DNA of 64,000 nucleotides from Buddleja alternifolia (Eukaryota > Streptophyta > Magnoliopsida > Lamiales > Scrophulariaceae). The notes beneath the pieces are model-generated. The model was not told the DNA's origin, did no database searches, and saw only the letters and a list, made by a program, of their open reading frames with translations. The stretch is taken from the NCBI GenBank assembly GCA_019426215.1, contig CM033400.1, positions 16,166,568-16,230,567 of the forward strand, read 5' to 3'. Position numbers and translations under genes: made by a program. Shown in pieces: positions 31,379-41,913 of this stretch. Numbering within the stretch: the first letter of the stretch is position 1; the number at the start of each line of letters is the position of its first letter.

Positions 31379-33484
31379 CTTAGTTACACTGATTTACCCA
31401 TTCCGTTAAGGGGATACGCGCTCTTTACCACTGCTCATGTTTTGAACAGATGTTCCTCCAAATCCGTTGCTAAAACTCCGCATGAGATGTGGAAGAATAG
31501 AAAATCGAGTTTTAATCCTATTAAGATTTGGGGATGCCTCGCTTATGTCAAGAAGACTAAAGTGGATAAATTGGAGGCAAGATCCCTAATGGGACGTTTC
31601 ATTGGTTATCCTAAAGATTCCATAGGATTCTTCTTTTACCTGCATGATGATCAAAGAATCATCGTGGCCCTACAAGCTCACTTCCTTGAGGATAAGTTCA
31701 TCTTGGAAGGGGGCAAAGGTGGGAAAATTGTTCTAGAAGAACAAAATGAAACTCCCTCAAATACATTTGTTCATGAATCGAGGCCTGAACCCATAGTAGC
31801 ACAACCACCACGTAGATCTAGTAGAATACCGCATGAACTTGAGAGGTATGGGTATTAACTGCAGGGGGAGCGAGAGCTTCACACTGTACAAGAAGGTCAT
31901 GAAGATGATCCTTGTACCTATGATCAAGCGATGGTGGATGTCGACGCTTCAAGATGCCGAGAAGCCATGGAAACAGAAATGGACTCTATGTAATCGAACC
32001 ATGTCTGGACTTTGGTAAATCCTCCTAAAGGTATAAAACCTATAGGATGTAAGTGGATCTACAAAACAAAGATAGGTAGCGATGGCAAGGTTGACACCTT
32101 TAAAGCTAGGCTCATAGCGAAAGGGTATAGTCAAAGAGAAGGAATTGACTATCAAGAAACCTTTTCGCCCGTGGCTATGATAAAGTCCATACGAATTTTG
32201 TTATCCATAGTTGCATACTTAGATTATGAGATATGGCAAATGGATGTCAAAATGGCCTTTCTAAATGGATTCCTCGAGGAGGATATCTATATGGAACAAC
32301 CAAAGGGTTTTATGTCCGAGTCCGATATCCATAAAGTATGTAAACTTGAGAGGTCCATTTACGGTCTCAAGCAAGCATCTAGAAGTTGGAATCTCCGTTT
32401 TGATGAAGAACTTAAGGGATATAGCTTCATCAAGAACAAAGGTGAACCATGTGTCTATAAGAAGACTAGTGGGAGCAAACTCTTGTTTTTAGAACTATAT
32501 GTGGATGAAATTCTACTTATAGGAAATGACGTAGGAATGCTCACCACTGTCAAGAAATGGCTTTCGAGTACGTTTTCCATGAAAGACTTGGGAGAAGCCA
32601 CATACATTCTGGGAATTCGTATCTACAGGGATAGAATGAATAGAATGATAGGCCTCTCCCAAGCCCTTTACTTAGAAAAGGTCCTAAAGAGGTTTAGGAT
32701 GGACAACTCTAAGAATAGGTTTCTTCCCATGAGGCATGGAGTACACTTATCCAAGTCTATGTGTCCTCAAAGTGAGAAAGATAGACAAGAGATGAGTAAT
32801 GTACCCTATGCTTCTGCAATTGGTAGCCTGATGTATGCAATGCTGTGTACTAGACCCGACATTGCTTATATTGTGAGCGTGGTGAGTCAATTTCAGGCAA
32901 ACCTGGGAAAGGAACATTGGATAGCTGTGAAGAATATCCCAAAGTATCTAAAAAGAACTAAGAATATGATTCTCATCTATGGAGGTGGAGACCTGAAGAT
33001 GGAAGGTTATTCTGATTCAGACTTTCAGTCTGATGTTGATGACGAAAAATCCACTTCAGGGTTTGTTTTTACTCTCAATGGTGGAGCGGTGTCTTGGAAG
33101 AGCTCCAAGCAAAGCACAACCGCTGATTCCACCACTGAAGCAGAGTGTGTAGTAGCCTCAAAGGCAGGGAAAGAATCTATTTGGATGAGGAATTTTCTTG
33201 GAGAACTTGGAATGGTCCCTAGTGCTCAGCTCCCATTGCCACTTTATTGTGATAACAATGGAGCGATAGCGCAAGCCAAGGAACCGAGATCTCATAACAA
33301 GTCCAAACATATTGAGAGAAGATTTCACATCATCAGGGAGATCGTTGGCAGAGGAGAGATAGCAGTGCAGAAAATAGCCTCAGCTGACAATATAGCTAAC
33401 CCGTTCACCAAACCACTACCTCAGGTTGTTTTGGACCGACACCTGGAAAGGATGGGTATTAGATACCACAATGAGTGGCATTGA
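31379..33484 (+). pseudogene. pol: Copia-2 integrase C-terminus, RT and RNase H (Tork-like)
   Basis: One frame begins in the integrase C-terminal region (SYTDLPI ... TAHVLNRCSSKSVAKTPHEMW), truncated at its 5' side by SIRE-2. Stops at 31856 (TAA) and 31990 (TAA) interrupt the INT-RT linker. RT begins with WTLVNPPKGIKPIGCKW, has QMDVKMAFLNG and SIYGLKQASRSWN, and shows YVDEI at about 32500, where copia RTs have YVDDI, so the second catalytic aspartate is replaced by glutamate. RNase H carries DSDFQSDVDD, TTADSTTEAE and the tail ADNIANPFTKPL, ending at 33484. The motifs place it in the Tork-like group of copia. It probably died before or soon after the D-to-E change. Confidence 0.9.
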
Positions 33485-35266
33485 GTGCAAGTGGGAGATT
33501 GTTAGGATTATGCCCTCAGATGCCATAGAGGATAGAATGTATAGGACATATATCTTGTATTGAACTTAAACTCTTCTTAAGTAAAAGGCATTATTGAGTT
33601 TTCACTTAATTCTTATCTGCATTTATAAGTTGAGTAAAATGTTTTGTCCATGTTTTCAGTGCGATCCCTCTACTTCCAATGGGATAGGAAGATTGACACT
33701 AGAGAGATCGATCTTGATTACTAAAATAAGTTCGCAAGTAATATGAAATCTTTAATGGACAAATAAAGACTTCGAATACTTGTACAATCTTAGCTCCGAC
33801 ATGGGAGTGCCTATCTGGTATCATGGGATGATAGGAGATTAAGCTTGTAGACATGTCAGTGGAACTGATATGTTCGAACACGACTCACATCGGTTTTGTC
33901 ACATGGGTTTTCACTCTGTGACTGTCAATGACGGAACTGATTATGCGTACTAGGTATATGTGAACTTTTGACCTGAAGTATCAGGCTGAAGATGCACTTG
34001 TGACGTTAAGTCTTTCACTAGAGTAGTTAGACCCAATTCACCCTTTGGTGGGGTCAACCTCGAAATGCAGACTTGATGGGCAAGTGGTAACCTTAGCAGA
34101 TATCTAATATGGGCTTTGTTCTCTCATAAGGGAATTAGTATGTACCCTATGTAATTATAGATAAATAGAGATCAAAGTCTTTGGCCAAAGCAAATGAGAC
34201 GATTGTGCTTGGCACTAAATCGATCTCAATGATCTCCTATTTATTATGATTTATACATATGGTTAAGTCCAATGAGTTTGACACAACCATGACTCTCACT
34301 TGACCGGGGAACGTGAACAAAGGGTTTATACATATACGGTATTTACGATTGGAAGGTTTCGGAATGATCCTATCATTCATTTTTGTTTGGGTTACGAAGT
34401 GGGTCACGTGACTGGCTAGGTGTTACCCACTTCCTTTGGTTTTCTCTCATTGCCAAACGAAACGAACCTAAAAAGTCCCGCTAAAGGATTGACAAAGAAA
34501 AATGAAGAAAAAAGAATTTCTATTATTTCTTCTGGGAGTTTTAATTTATTGGATAAATTAAATAATTAATTATTCATTAGATAAAATAATTAATTATAAT
34601 GATAAGATTAATTATTAATTAATTTCCTTATGAAATATATTAATGAATTAATTTATCTAATTAATTTGGTTATTTAATTTATTTATTGGATATAATAAAT
34701 TATTAATTGAAATAAGAAATTAATTAAACAAAACAAATCCCGGGGCTAAATAAGGAGTCCAATTGGACGCCTGTGAGGCCTCAAAGTGGCGTCTTTGAGA
34801 GGCCACATATTAGGGCTCTTTTGTTTTGACTTGTTCAATAAGTCATGAGGTATATAAGGACTCTTTGACTGAGAACAAAAAAGAAGAAGAAGAATACATA
34901 ACTCTCAAAAGAAAGAAAAATATCCCTCCCCTCCTCTATACCTAGCCATCGACCATAGAGAAAGAAGAAATGGGATTTTTCGTTTGTTGATCCGTGCGTG
35001 ACGATTTAGAGACGACGTATTTTCGTTGTTCAGATCAAGTTCAAGTTTGAAGAATTAAACCAAAGGATTGAAGATTTGGAAGCTTCAATATTTCAAGTTT
35101 GGAGAAGAAGAAGTTTTTCTTCAATATGAATTCATATTAACGAGTAAGTTTTATTCGTTATACGCTTTTAGATTCAATTATGCGAATTAGAGTACCAATT
35201 AGGTTTTCGTTTTAATTTTTGAAATCCTTTCCGCTGCGTTTATGCTTTTTCGAACGAAACCCAACA
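33485..35266 (+). repeat. Copia-2 PPT and 3' LTR (LTR 33500-35266)
   Basis: AAGTGGGAGAT (33489-33499) is the PPT. The LTR starts TGTTAGGATTATGCCC and ends CGAAACCCAACA. It contains an AT-rich TTAATTAA-type block (34550-34735) just upstream of a TATA box TATATAAGG (34851-34859). The same AT block and TATA order recurs in the other copia LTRs of the window. Confidence 0.9.
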
Positions 35267-35585
35267 TGAATTACTCCTGTCCTATAAGCAACGCTTGATG
35301 TAGCTTGTCGATTGGACGCTTCGGAAAACTTCATCTTCATTCAGACTTCAGGCGCTTAAGTCTTTAGATTTAACTACTGATAAGCTCACTCAGAAATTAT
35401 CAGACGCTTAGCCTAAAAATACTTAGCCTAACAATCTTAAATAAAATAAAGAAAAGCCTATAAAACCTATACAAATTTAACGTTTCAAAGCTTATACATG
35501 ATTTCTAAATAAAATCAAACATACATGTTTTGGGGTAAAATCCTAATTGTCATCATCAAAACATCTAACATGAAATTTCCTAACA
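35267..35585 (-). repeat. SIRE-3 LTR fragment (first ~320 bp of U3)
   Basis: The minus strand from 35585 reads TGTTAGGAAATTTCATGTTAG and follows the start of the SIRE-1 3' LTR for about 320 bp. It is cut at 35267 by the copia-2 LTR. It abuts copia-3 LTR sequence at 35586, which marks its integration edge. Confidence 0.85.
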
Positions 35586-36002
35586 AATTCTGTCATTGAC
35601 TGTCAAAAAGTGAAAATTCATGTGACAGAATTGATGCGAGTCATGTATGAGTGCCACTATCTCCATCAGTGCACCTATGATATGAGTTCTTCACTACTTC
35701 TTAGTGATTGACGGGCACCTATCTCGTCAAAACTCATATCATACAAGTCTTTATGATTTCCAATGCCCAATTCAAAATCTCTGACTTGCAGAATATTTTA
35801 GTACACAAGTATCAAACTCCTCTAGTGCCTTAGAGAGTTAACTCTTGTGTTCATGGACTTATAGATGATTACAATATATAAATGTCAATATAAAAGTAAA
35901 CAACTAAAATGCCTTTTATTGATTGATTAAAAACAATTACAATTTGATAATGTCCTATCATTTACTAATCCTTTAGTGGCATTTGAGGACATTAACCTAA
36001 CA
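35586..36002 (-). repeat. Copia-3 3' LTR, start portion
   Basis: The minus strand starts TGTTAGGTTAATGTCC at 36002, preceded by a PPT-like purine run (TCCAAGTGGGAGAT on the minus strand, 36003-36016). It is similar to the beginnings of the copia-4 and copia-5 LTRs. SIRE-3 interrupts it at 35585/35586. Confidence 0.85.
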
Positions 36003-36913
36003 ATCTCCCACTTGGACTCAATGCCAATCACTATGGAATCTAATACCCATCTTCTCAAGATGTCGATCCAGCATTGCCTGTGTCAAAGGCTGGGTCAATG
36101 GGTCAGCGATGTCGGCTGAATTTACTCTCTGAACAGCTATCTCGCCTCTTCCAATGATTTCCCTTATTATGTCAATCCCCTCTCTATGTGCTTGGATTTG
36201 TTGTGAGACCTTGGTTCCTTTGCTTGTGCAATAGCCCCGTTATTGTCACAGTAAAGTGGCAATGGCAGCTCTACACTAGGGACCACTTGAAGTTCTCTAA
36301 GAAATTTCCTGATCCAAACACCCTCTTTAGCAGCCTCTGAAGTTGCTATGTATTCTGCCTCAGTGGTGGAATCAGCAGTTGTAATTTACTTGGAACTTTT
36401 CCAAGCCAACGCTTCACCATTAAGTGTGAATATAAACCCTGAAGTGGATTTGCGATCATCTACATCAGATTGAAAATCTGAGTCAGTATATCCATCCACT
36501 TTCAAATCTCCACGTCCACATGTTAGGACCATATTCTTAGTTCTCTTTAGATACTTGAGGATATATTTGACAGCAGTCCAATGTTCTCTTCCCGGGTTAG
36601 CCTGAAAATGACTTACCACGCTTACCGCGTAGGCTAAGTCGGGCTTTGTGCATAGCATGGCGTACATAAGACTACCCATTGCAGACGCATAAGGCACCGT
36701 GCTCATTTCTTTCCTATCTACCTCACTTTGAGGAGACATGGACTTTGAAAGGTTCACCCCGTGCCTCTTGGGCAAGAAACCTTTCTTAGAGTCTTCCATC
36801 CTAAATGTCTTTTGGACTTTCTCTAAGTAAAGGGCTTGGGAAAGTCCTATCATTCTATTTGTTCTATCTCTATAGATACGAATCCCTAGAATATAGGTCG
36901 CTTCTCCCAAGCT
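36003..36913 (-). pseudogene. pol: Copia-3 RT end and RNase H
   Basis: Minus-strand copia RNase H. The connection segment (LGIRIYRDRTNRMIGLSQALYLEK, about 36840-36900) and PYASAMGSLMYAMLCTKPDLAYAVSVVSHF are followed by DSDFQSDVDDRKSTSGF. A stop follows WKSSK at about 36388, and frame breaks continue to the C-terminus near 36050. Sequence homology to copia ends abruptly at 36913, where unrelated sequence begins. No upstream pol is present. Confidence 0.88.
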
Positions 36914-38255
36914 AATAGACCCACGGTTCAAATCATCGCTTCGAATGACCCCCAGATCAATCAGGCCTCGGAGGTTCGTACTCAGATTGCTACACATTCA
37001 GTAACTGCTAGTTCGGTGCCTCCTTGTTCTACTTCAACAGATGACGTCTTTATGACAGATCTTACTGGCATCATTTGGGCCTTACCGGTTTAAACCTCAG
37101 GTGGTGACGAGACCAGTCTCTGACTGAGGTCTAAGAGGAAGCGCCAAAAGGCTGGCACATCTGCTCCTCTTACTCCAACTCCAACTCCCCAGACCACTAT
37201 AAGGGGAACTAGTTGAGCGAGTTTAGCTCCTCCTATCGATCTGGCTGAAGCAATGGATAAACTAGAGTTGCTTCATCTGCAAGATTACATCGACTCCACA
37301 TTATCGATCGCCCGAATCTCAGGACGGATGCAACTCTCCTGAGTCCGAAGTAGCGGATAAGCGAGGATAGTTTCGTCCTCGGAATGGAAGGTACGAGCAC
37401 AACTCTCGAATTATTTAATAACATTCTCCTTCCCTAAGACAAACTTGACATGATGAAACACTCTCATCCGTGGGTCGAAAAACATGCTGCTTCACTTCTC
37501 TCCAAGGTAAAATTATTTATAACATTTATATGCATGTCAATTCATAACTCAACTCACATTTATGTGAATATTTAACTCATATCCATGTGAACTTGTAGCT
37601 TACCCTGTGCTTTCATCAACTTGCACTTACAAATTCATATCACAAGAATAACAGCTCGACAAACGAGAATGAGCTAAAAGATTATAAAGAGCAAGTGTCG
37701 GCTGAGATGCAGATGGCTCAAGAGGATCGTGGTAAACTCGCCTTGATCCAAACATAGCTAGACACCATTTGTAAGAATTTAGATAACTAGAGAAAGCAAA
37801 AATGGTGATGCTGCAAAATGAGAAGACTCAGCTATCTTTGGAATGCAAGGAGCTTCAAAAACAAATTTCCAATTTTGAAAATGTCTTAAACTCTGAGAGG
37901 CAGAGGATGTATGAGCTCGGGGCTAGGGAATTCCTGTCCAATTCAGATTACCAAATTCAATTTAGGCGGCTCGCCTCGGTGGCTTCAGAGACTTCGTTCA
38001 CTTTACACAGTTTGACGATATAATAGTGTCTCATGCCATTGAAGACCAAAGAGATAGCTTCTTTAAAGCCATAGACTATCTGAAGCAAATTGAAGGCTTC
38101 TGTGTTTGTATCATTCCTGAGGAATTCGAGCGGGACTACATGAACATGGGTCTGATTCGGCCCTCTCTTACTCCTGATGACGATTCCGAATACGTCAACA
38201 TGCCCGAGTTTAATGACATAGTGCGTTCCATTGGCATTATTACCGATGAGACATG
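36914..38255 (+). pseudogene. Accessory ORF on the strand opposite the Tat pol, decayed, coiled-coil
   Basis: Plus-strand coding remnant. Fragments are: 36920-37080 (Ser/Thr-rich); 37200-37330 with PPIDLAEAMDKLELL; a possible intron beginning GTAAAATT after CAAG near 37506 and ending before about 37650; 37660-38020, a coiled coil (LKDYKEQVSAEMQMAQEDRGKL ... CKELQKQISNFENVLNSERQR); and 38026-38255 after a one-base frameshift near 38000. Several stops are present. It lies downstream of and antisense to the Tat pol at 38828-41913. As I recall, Tat-lineage elements often carry such antisense additional ORFs, some of the putative gypsy-type transposon (Transposase_28) family. I cannot confirm the family. 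Confidence 0.5.
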
Positions 38256-38827
38256 AGCCAGCACTTCATTTTAAAGAGTGCTCGATGCGACTGTAGCTCA
38301 AAATGATGGACTCGTTGGAGTGCAAAACCCAGATCAAGTTTAACTTTTGAATTTTAATTTTCTCGGATAACTTATCTTATTTTGTGTTTGTTTTGGACAA
38401 TTGTTTTGTTGTTTTGATGGTTTATGTTTACGTTTGTTCGTTTTCTGAACGAATTCAGTGATTCATTTCCTATGGTTTGTATTTGAATGGTGTTTTAATG
38501 ATTTGTGCATTTTCATCTATTACTGGTTTATCTGCAATTTGGAATATGGATGTCGTTTTGTTTTGTTACACCTTCCTCTTCGTAGAATTATTTGTTTCTC
38601 CAAACTCGTTCTCGTTTCGTTCTTTACATAATCGCACTACTATTATCAATTTTAATTTGGAATTCTAAGTTGGAACTTTATCTCTATTTAGATCTTTAAG
38701 TTTGCGAGAATTGCTTACTGAAACAAACTCATCTTATTTGTTCACACCCATATTTCATATTCATCTCATAATTGAATATTTACATATGTCAAGCATAAAA
38801 CCTTCTAAGGTTGTTAATATTCCAGGG
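38256..38827. other. AT-rich spacer between accessory ORF and Tat pol
   Basis: T-rich, A+T-rich noncoding DNA with no motif I can interpret. It probably contains the 3' untranslated parts of two converging transcription units. Confidence 0.4.
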
Positions 38828-39922
38828 TCAGGGTAAATCTTTCCCCTCTAAGTCTTGCAATCTGTAAGTCATTCCCTTCGTAATATTCACCACTTTGTAT
38901 GGTCCTTCCCAATTGGCCTCTAACTCTTTAACATGCCTCGATACTTCGACTCGCTTCAGAACCAAATCTCCCACTTGAAATGATCTTTCCTCACACGTTT
39001 GTTGTAGGCTCATGCCATAGTGCTTTTCTATTTGAGTATGTTCGCATAAGCCAGTTCTCTCTTTTCTCCTATGACATCCAAATTGAACACCCTTGCTTCC
39101 GCATTTTCAATTGGATCGTATGAGTCTACATGCGTAGCCATCCCGATCTTCACAGTTATCACCGCCTCCAAGCCATAAACAAGACAAAAAGGGGTTTCAT
39201 ATGTGGACGATGGTGGAGTTGTTCAGTACGCCTATAGGATTCCTGGTAACTCGTCAGCCCATGCACTTTGTTCGCCCTCCAATCTAGTTTTGAGGTGTTG
39301 AAGCAAGATTCTATTCGTTACTTTGGTTAATCCATTGACTTGAGGGTGACCTACCGATGTGAAATTTTGCTGGATCTTCAATTCGTTACACCAAGTCGTG
39401 ATCGTCTTACCATTGAATTGAGTTCCAATGTCGGAAATCAAGATTCTAGGAATACCAAACCTGCAAATTATATTTTTCCAGAGTAAGTAATATTATCATT
39501 TCATAAGTAATAGTCATATTTTATTCTCCAATTTGTCGACCTGTAAATTATATTTTTCCAGACAAAGTCCATGATAAATTTGTCCGTGATACAAGCTACT
39601 GCTTCAGCCTCGATCCACTTTGTAAAGTGTTCTACATCGACAATATTGAATTTTTTTTGACCTTGCGTTGGTGGAAACGGTCCTGCATATGAGTACATTG
39701 TGTAAGTATATTATATCGTTTGTCTTATGATGAGGTATTAGATTTTAAATGTCAAAGGTATCAACCTAACATATCAATGCCCCATTGGTCGAATGGACAA
39801 GCAATTTTTAGCACCTCCATACGTTTTCATGGTCGATGAATTTCGTTAGAATGGAGTTGACATTCTCTACATTTCATGACAAAATTTTGTGCATCTTTTA
39901 CAAGAGTGGGCCAAAAGTACCC
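38828..39922 (-). pseudogene. pol: Tat-lineage integrase, inactive
   Basis: Minus strand. The core begins near 39800 with FDQWGIDML (first catalytic Asp kept) and continues through KWIEAEAVACITDKF and ISDIGTQF (second Asp kept, about 39430). It then reaches HPQVNGLTKVTNR, where the catalytic Glu of the usual GQ-EVTNR motif is Lys (39340-39370). The C-terminal GPY/F-type module (NWEGPYKVV) is at 38880-38920. A duplicated ~80-bp segment around 39460-39560 splits the core. Multiple frame breaks occur. The lineage is recognisable, and the protein would be non-functional. Confidence 0.85.
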
Positions 39923-40741
39923 CTATCTTGTTATCTTCTGAGGTAACGACCTTCCAGTAGAAAGATTTTCATAGCTTCCCTCGTGTATTTCTTGAAATAG
40001 ATATTGTGCTTCTGTTGGATTCAGGAAATGTAGTAACGGTACATTAACAGGTCGCTTGTACAACACTTCGTTGAGGATTGTAAATCTTACAGCTCGGTTG
40101 GCTACCTTTCTAGCTTCGACTCGGTCATCCGGTAATTTCCCTTTTGAAAGATAATCGAGTATTGGATCCATCGAACTTGGTTCTTCATTTATCGATGCGG
40201 TTATCGTGGGTACCTCAATTTCAGAAGCATCCTCAACGAGGAGTATAACCTTACAGCTTTTAGATCTCATAATCTGATTGGCGGATTTGGACAGTGCATC
40301 CGCGCACTCATTTTCCTCTCTTGGTATTTGATACAGCTCAATCTTTTCAAATTTCAGCAACAATTCTTTTACTTTCGCCAGGTATTTTACCAATGTCTTT
40401 TCTCGTGCTTCGTATGTGCCCGCCACCTGTTTCTCAACTAATTGTGAATCGGTATAGACATTAAGAACTTGTATTTCTAACTCCTTTGCCATTTTTAAAC
40501 CTGCTATCAAAGCCTCATATTTCGCTTCATTATTCGTTAAATCAAAATTGAACTTTATTGCAAATTCCATGTTCGACCCACCAGGTGAACGAAGCCACAC
40601 ACTAAATCTTCTTTGTTTCATCATTGACGAACCATCAACATGCAATATCCATGGTTCCACCGCCCCTACTACAGATATAACCGATGCCTTATTCTTCTCC
40701 ATCTCTACTAGGAAATCAGCCATCACCTGTGCCTTAACCAC
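39923..40741 (-). pseudogene. pol: Tat-lineage second (archaeal-type) RNase H
   Basis: A 272-codon open stretch with the signature WILHVDGSS, TNNEAKYEALIAGL, YTDSQL and NECADALSK. These contain the four acidic catalytic positions D, E, D, D, all retained. A second RNase H after the ordinary Ty3 RNase H is the hallmark of the Tat lineage. It is still fully open although the adjacent RT and INT are broken. The linker to integrase (PILDYLSKGKLPDD ... NEVLYKRP) follows in the same frame. Confidence 0.88.
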
Positions 40742-41913
40742 AACCCGACCTCAATGTTCAATGCTAAACTCGCTTAATTCAATGGCCCACTTGACGAGTT
40801 TACCCGATATATCGAGTTTGGCCAGACCTTGCTTCAGAGGTTAATCAGTCAACACGATTACTTGATAGGATTGGAAATATGGTCGCAGTTTACGTGCCGA
40901 GGTTACGAGGGCCAATGCCCATTTTTTCATATCGAGGTAATTTAATTCTGCTCCCGCATCATTTTGCTCATGTAATACACCGGGCAGTGGTCGCCTTCGA
41001 TATCTCGTACTAAAACTGCACTTATTGCTACCAATAAAACCGCCAAGTATAGATAAAGCGGTTCTCCATATACTGGCTTCGTTAGTAGTGGAGGTGAAAT
41101 CAGGTATTCTTTTAATTCCTGAAATGCCTTCTCACATTCCTCTGTCCATATGAAAATTTTCACTTATCTCAAAATTTTGAAAAAATGCAAACCTTTATCT
41201 ATTGATCTCAAAATAAATCAATTTAAACTGGCCATACGACCTATCAATTTCTGCACATCATTTACACATTTCGGGGTACCGTTCCAAGTATGGCTTCAAT
41301 TTTCTCAGGGTTTTCTTCGATACCCCATTCCGTGACCATGTAGCCAAGGAATTTTCCACCTCGCACTCCAAAGGTATATTTGTGAGGATTTAGCTTCATA
41401 CCAAATCTTTTCATGATTTCAAATGACTTTTTCAAATGAGTGAGGTGGTCTATTTCATTTGTGCTCTTCACGAGCATATCATCCACATACACTTCCATTG
41501 TTTTGCCTATCTCTTCTCCAAACATCATGTTCACGATCCGTTGGTATGTTGCCCTGGAATTTGTCAAGCCGAATGGCATCACATTGTAACAGTAAACACC
41601 TCGAGCTGTTACAAAAGAAGTTTTATCTCGATTCTCTTGGCCATCATAATTTGATTGAAACCTTGGTACTCATCCATCATACTTAATAAAGCACAACCTG
41701 CATTAGAGTCTACCAACAAATCTATACGAAGCAAAGGATAAGGGTCCTGAGGGCAAACTTTGTTTAAATCAGCAAAGTCAGTACACATACGCCGTTTGTT
41801 TCCAGTTGTTGGCACAAGGACTACATTAGCAAGCCATTCAGTAAATTAAATTTCATTAACATAGCCTATATCTAGAAGTTTCTTCACTTCTTCTTCGATG
41901 ATAGCATCCCTTG
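40742..41913 (-). pseudogene. pol: Tat-lineage reverse transcriptase and first RNase H
   Basis: RT fragments on the minus strand: TTGNKRRMCTDFADLNK and YPLLRIDLLVDSNAGCALLSMMDEYQG (41640-41815), then MPFGLTNSRATYQRIVN and the catalytic YVDDM (about 41475-41490), then GKFLGYMVTEWGIE. The first RNase H (40942-41163) is eroded at its catalytic positions. The frame changes several times. RT is cut off at 41913 by the copia-1 5' LTR, so gag, PR and the RT start lie elsewhere, outside the window. Confidence 0.88.

Noticed and set aside
31367..31858. Integrase ORF start at 31367
   Set aside because: The first residues come from the end of the SIRE-2 LTR. Homology to copia integrase begins only after 31378.
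37802..38256. Host coiled-coil gene
   Set aside because: Considered, but the remnant is decayed, has stops and frameshifts, and lies in the expected place for a Tat antisense additional ORF, so it is listed as element-associated with low confidence.
38256..38827. Promoter or gene in the AT-rich spacer
   Set aside because: No ORF, TATA context or repeat stands out. A+T richness alone is not evidence.
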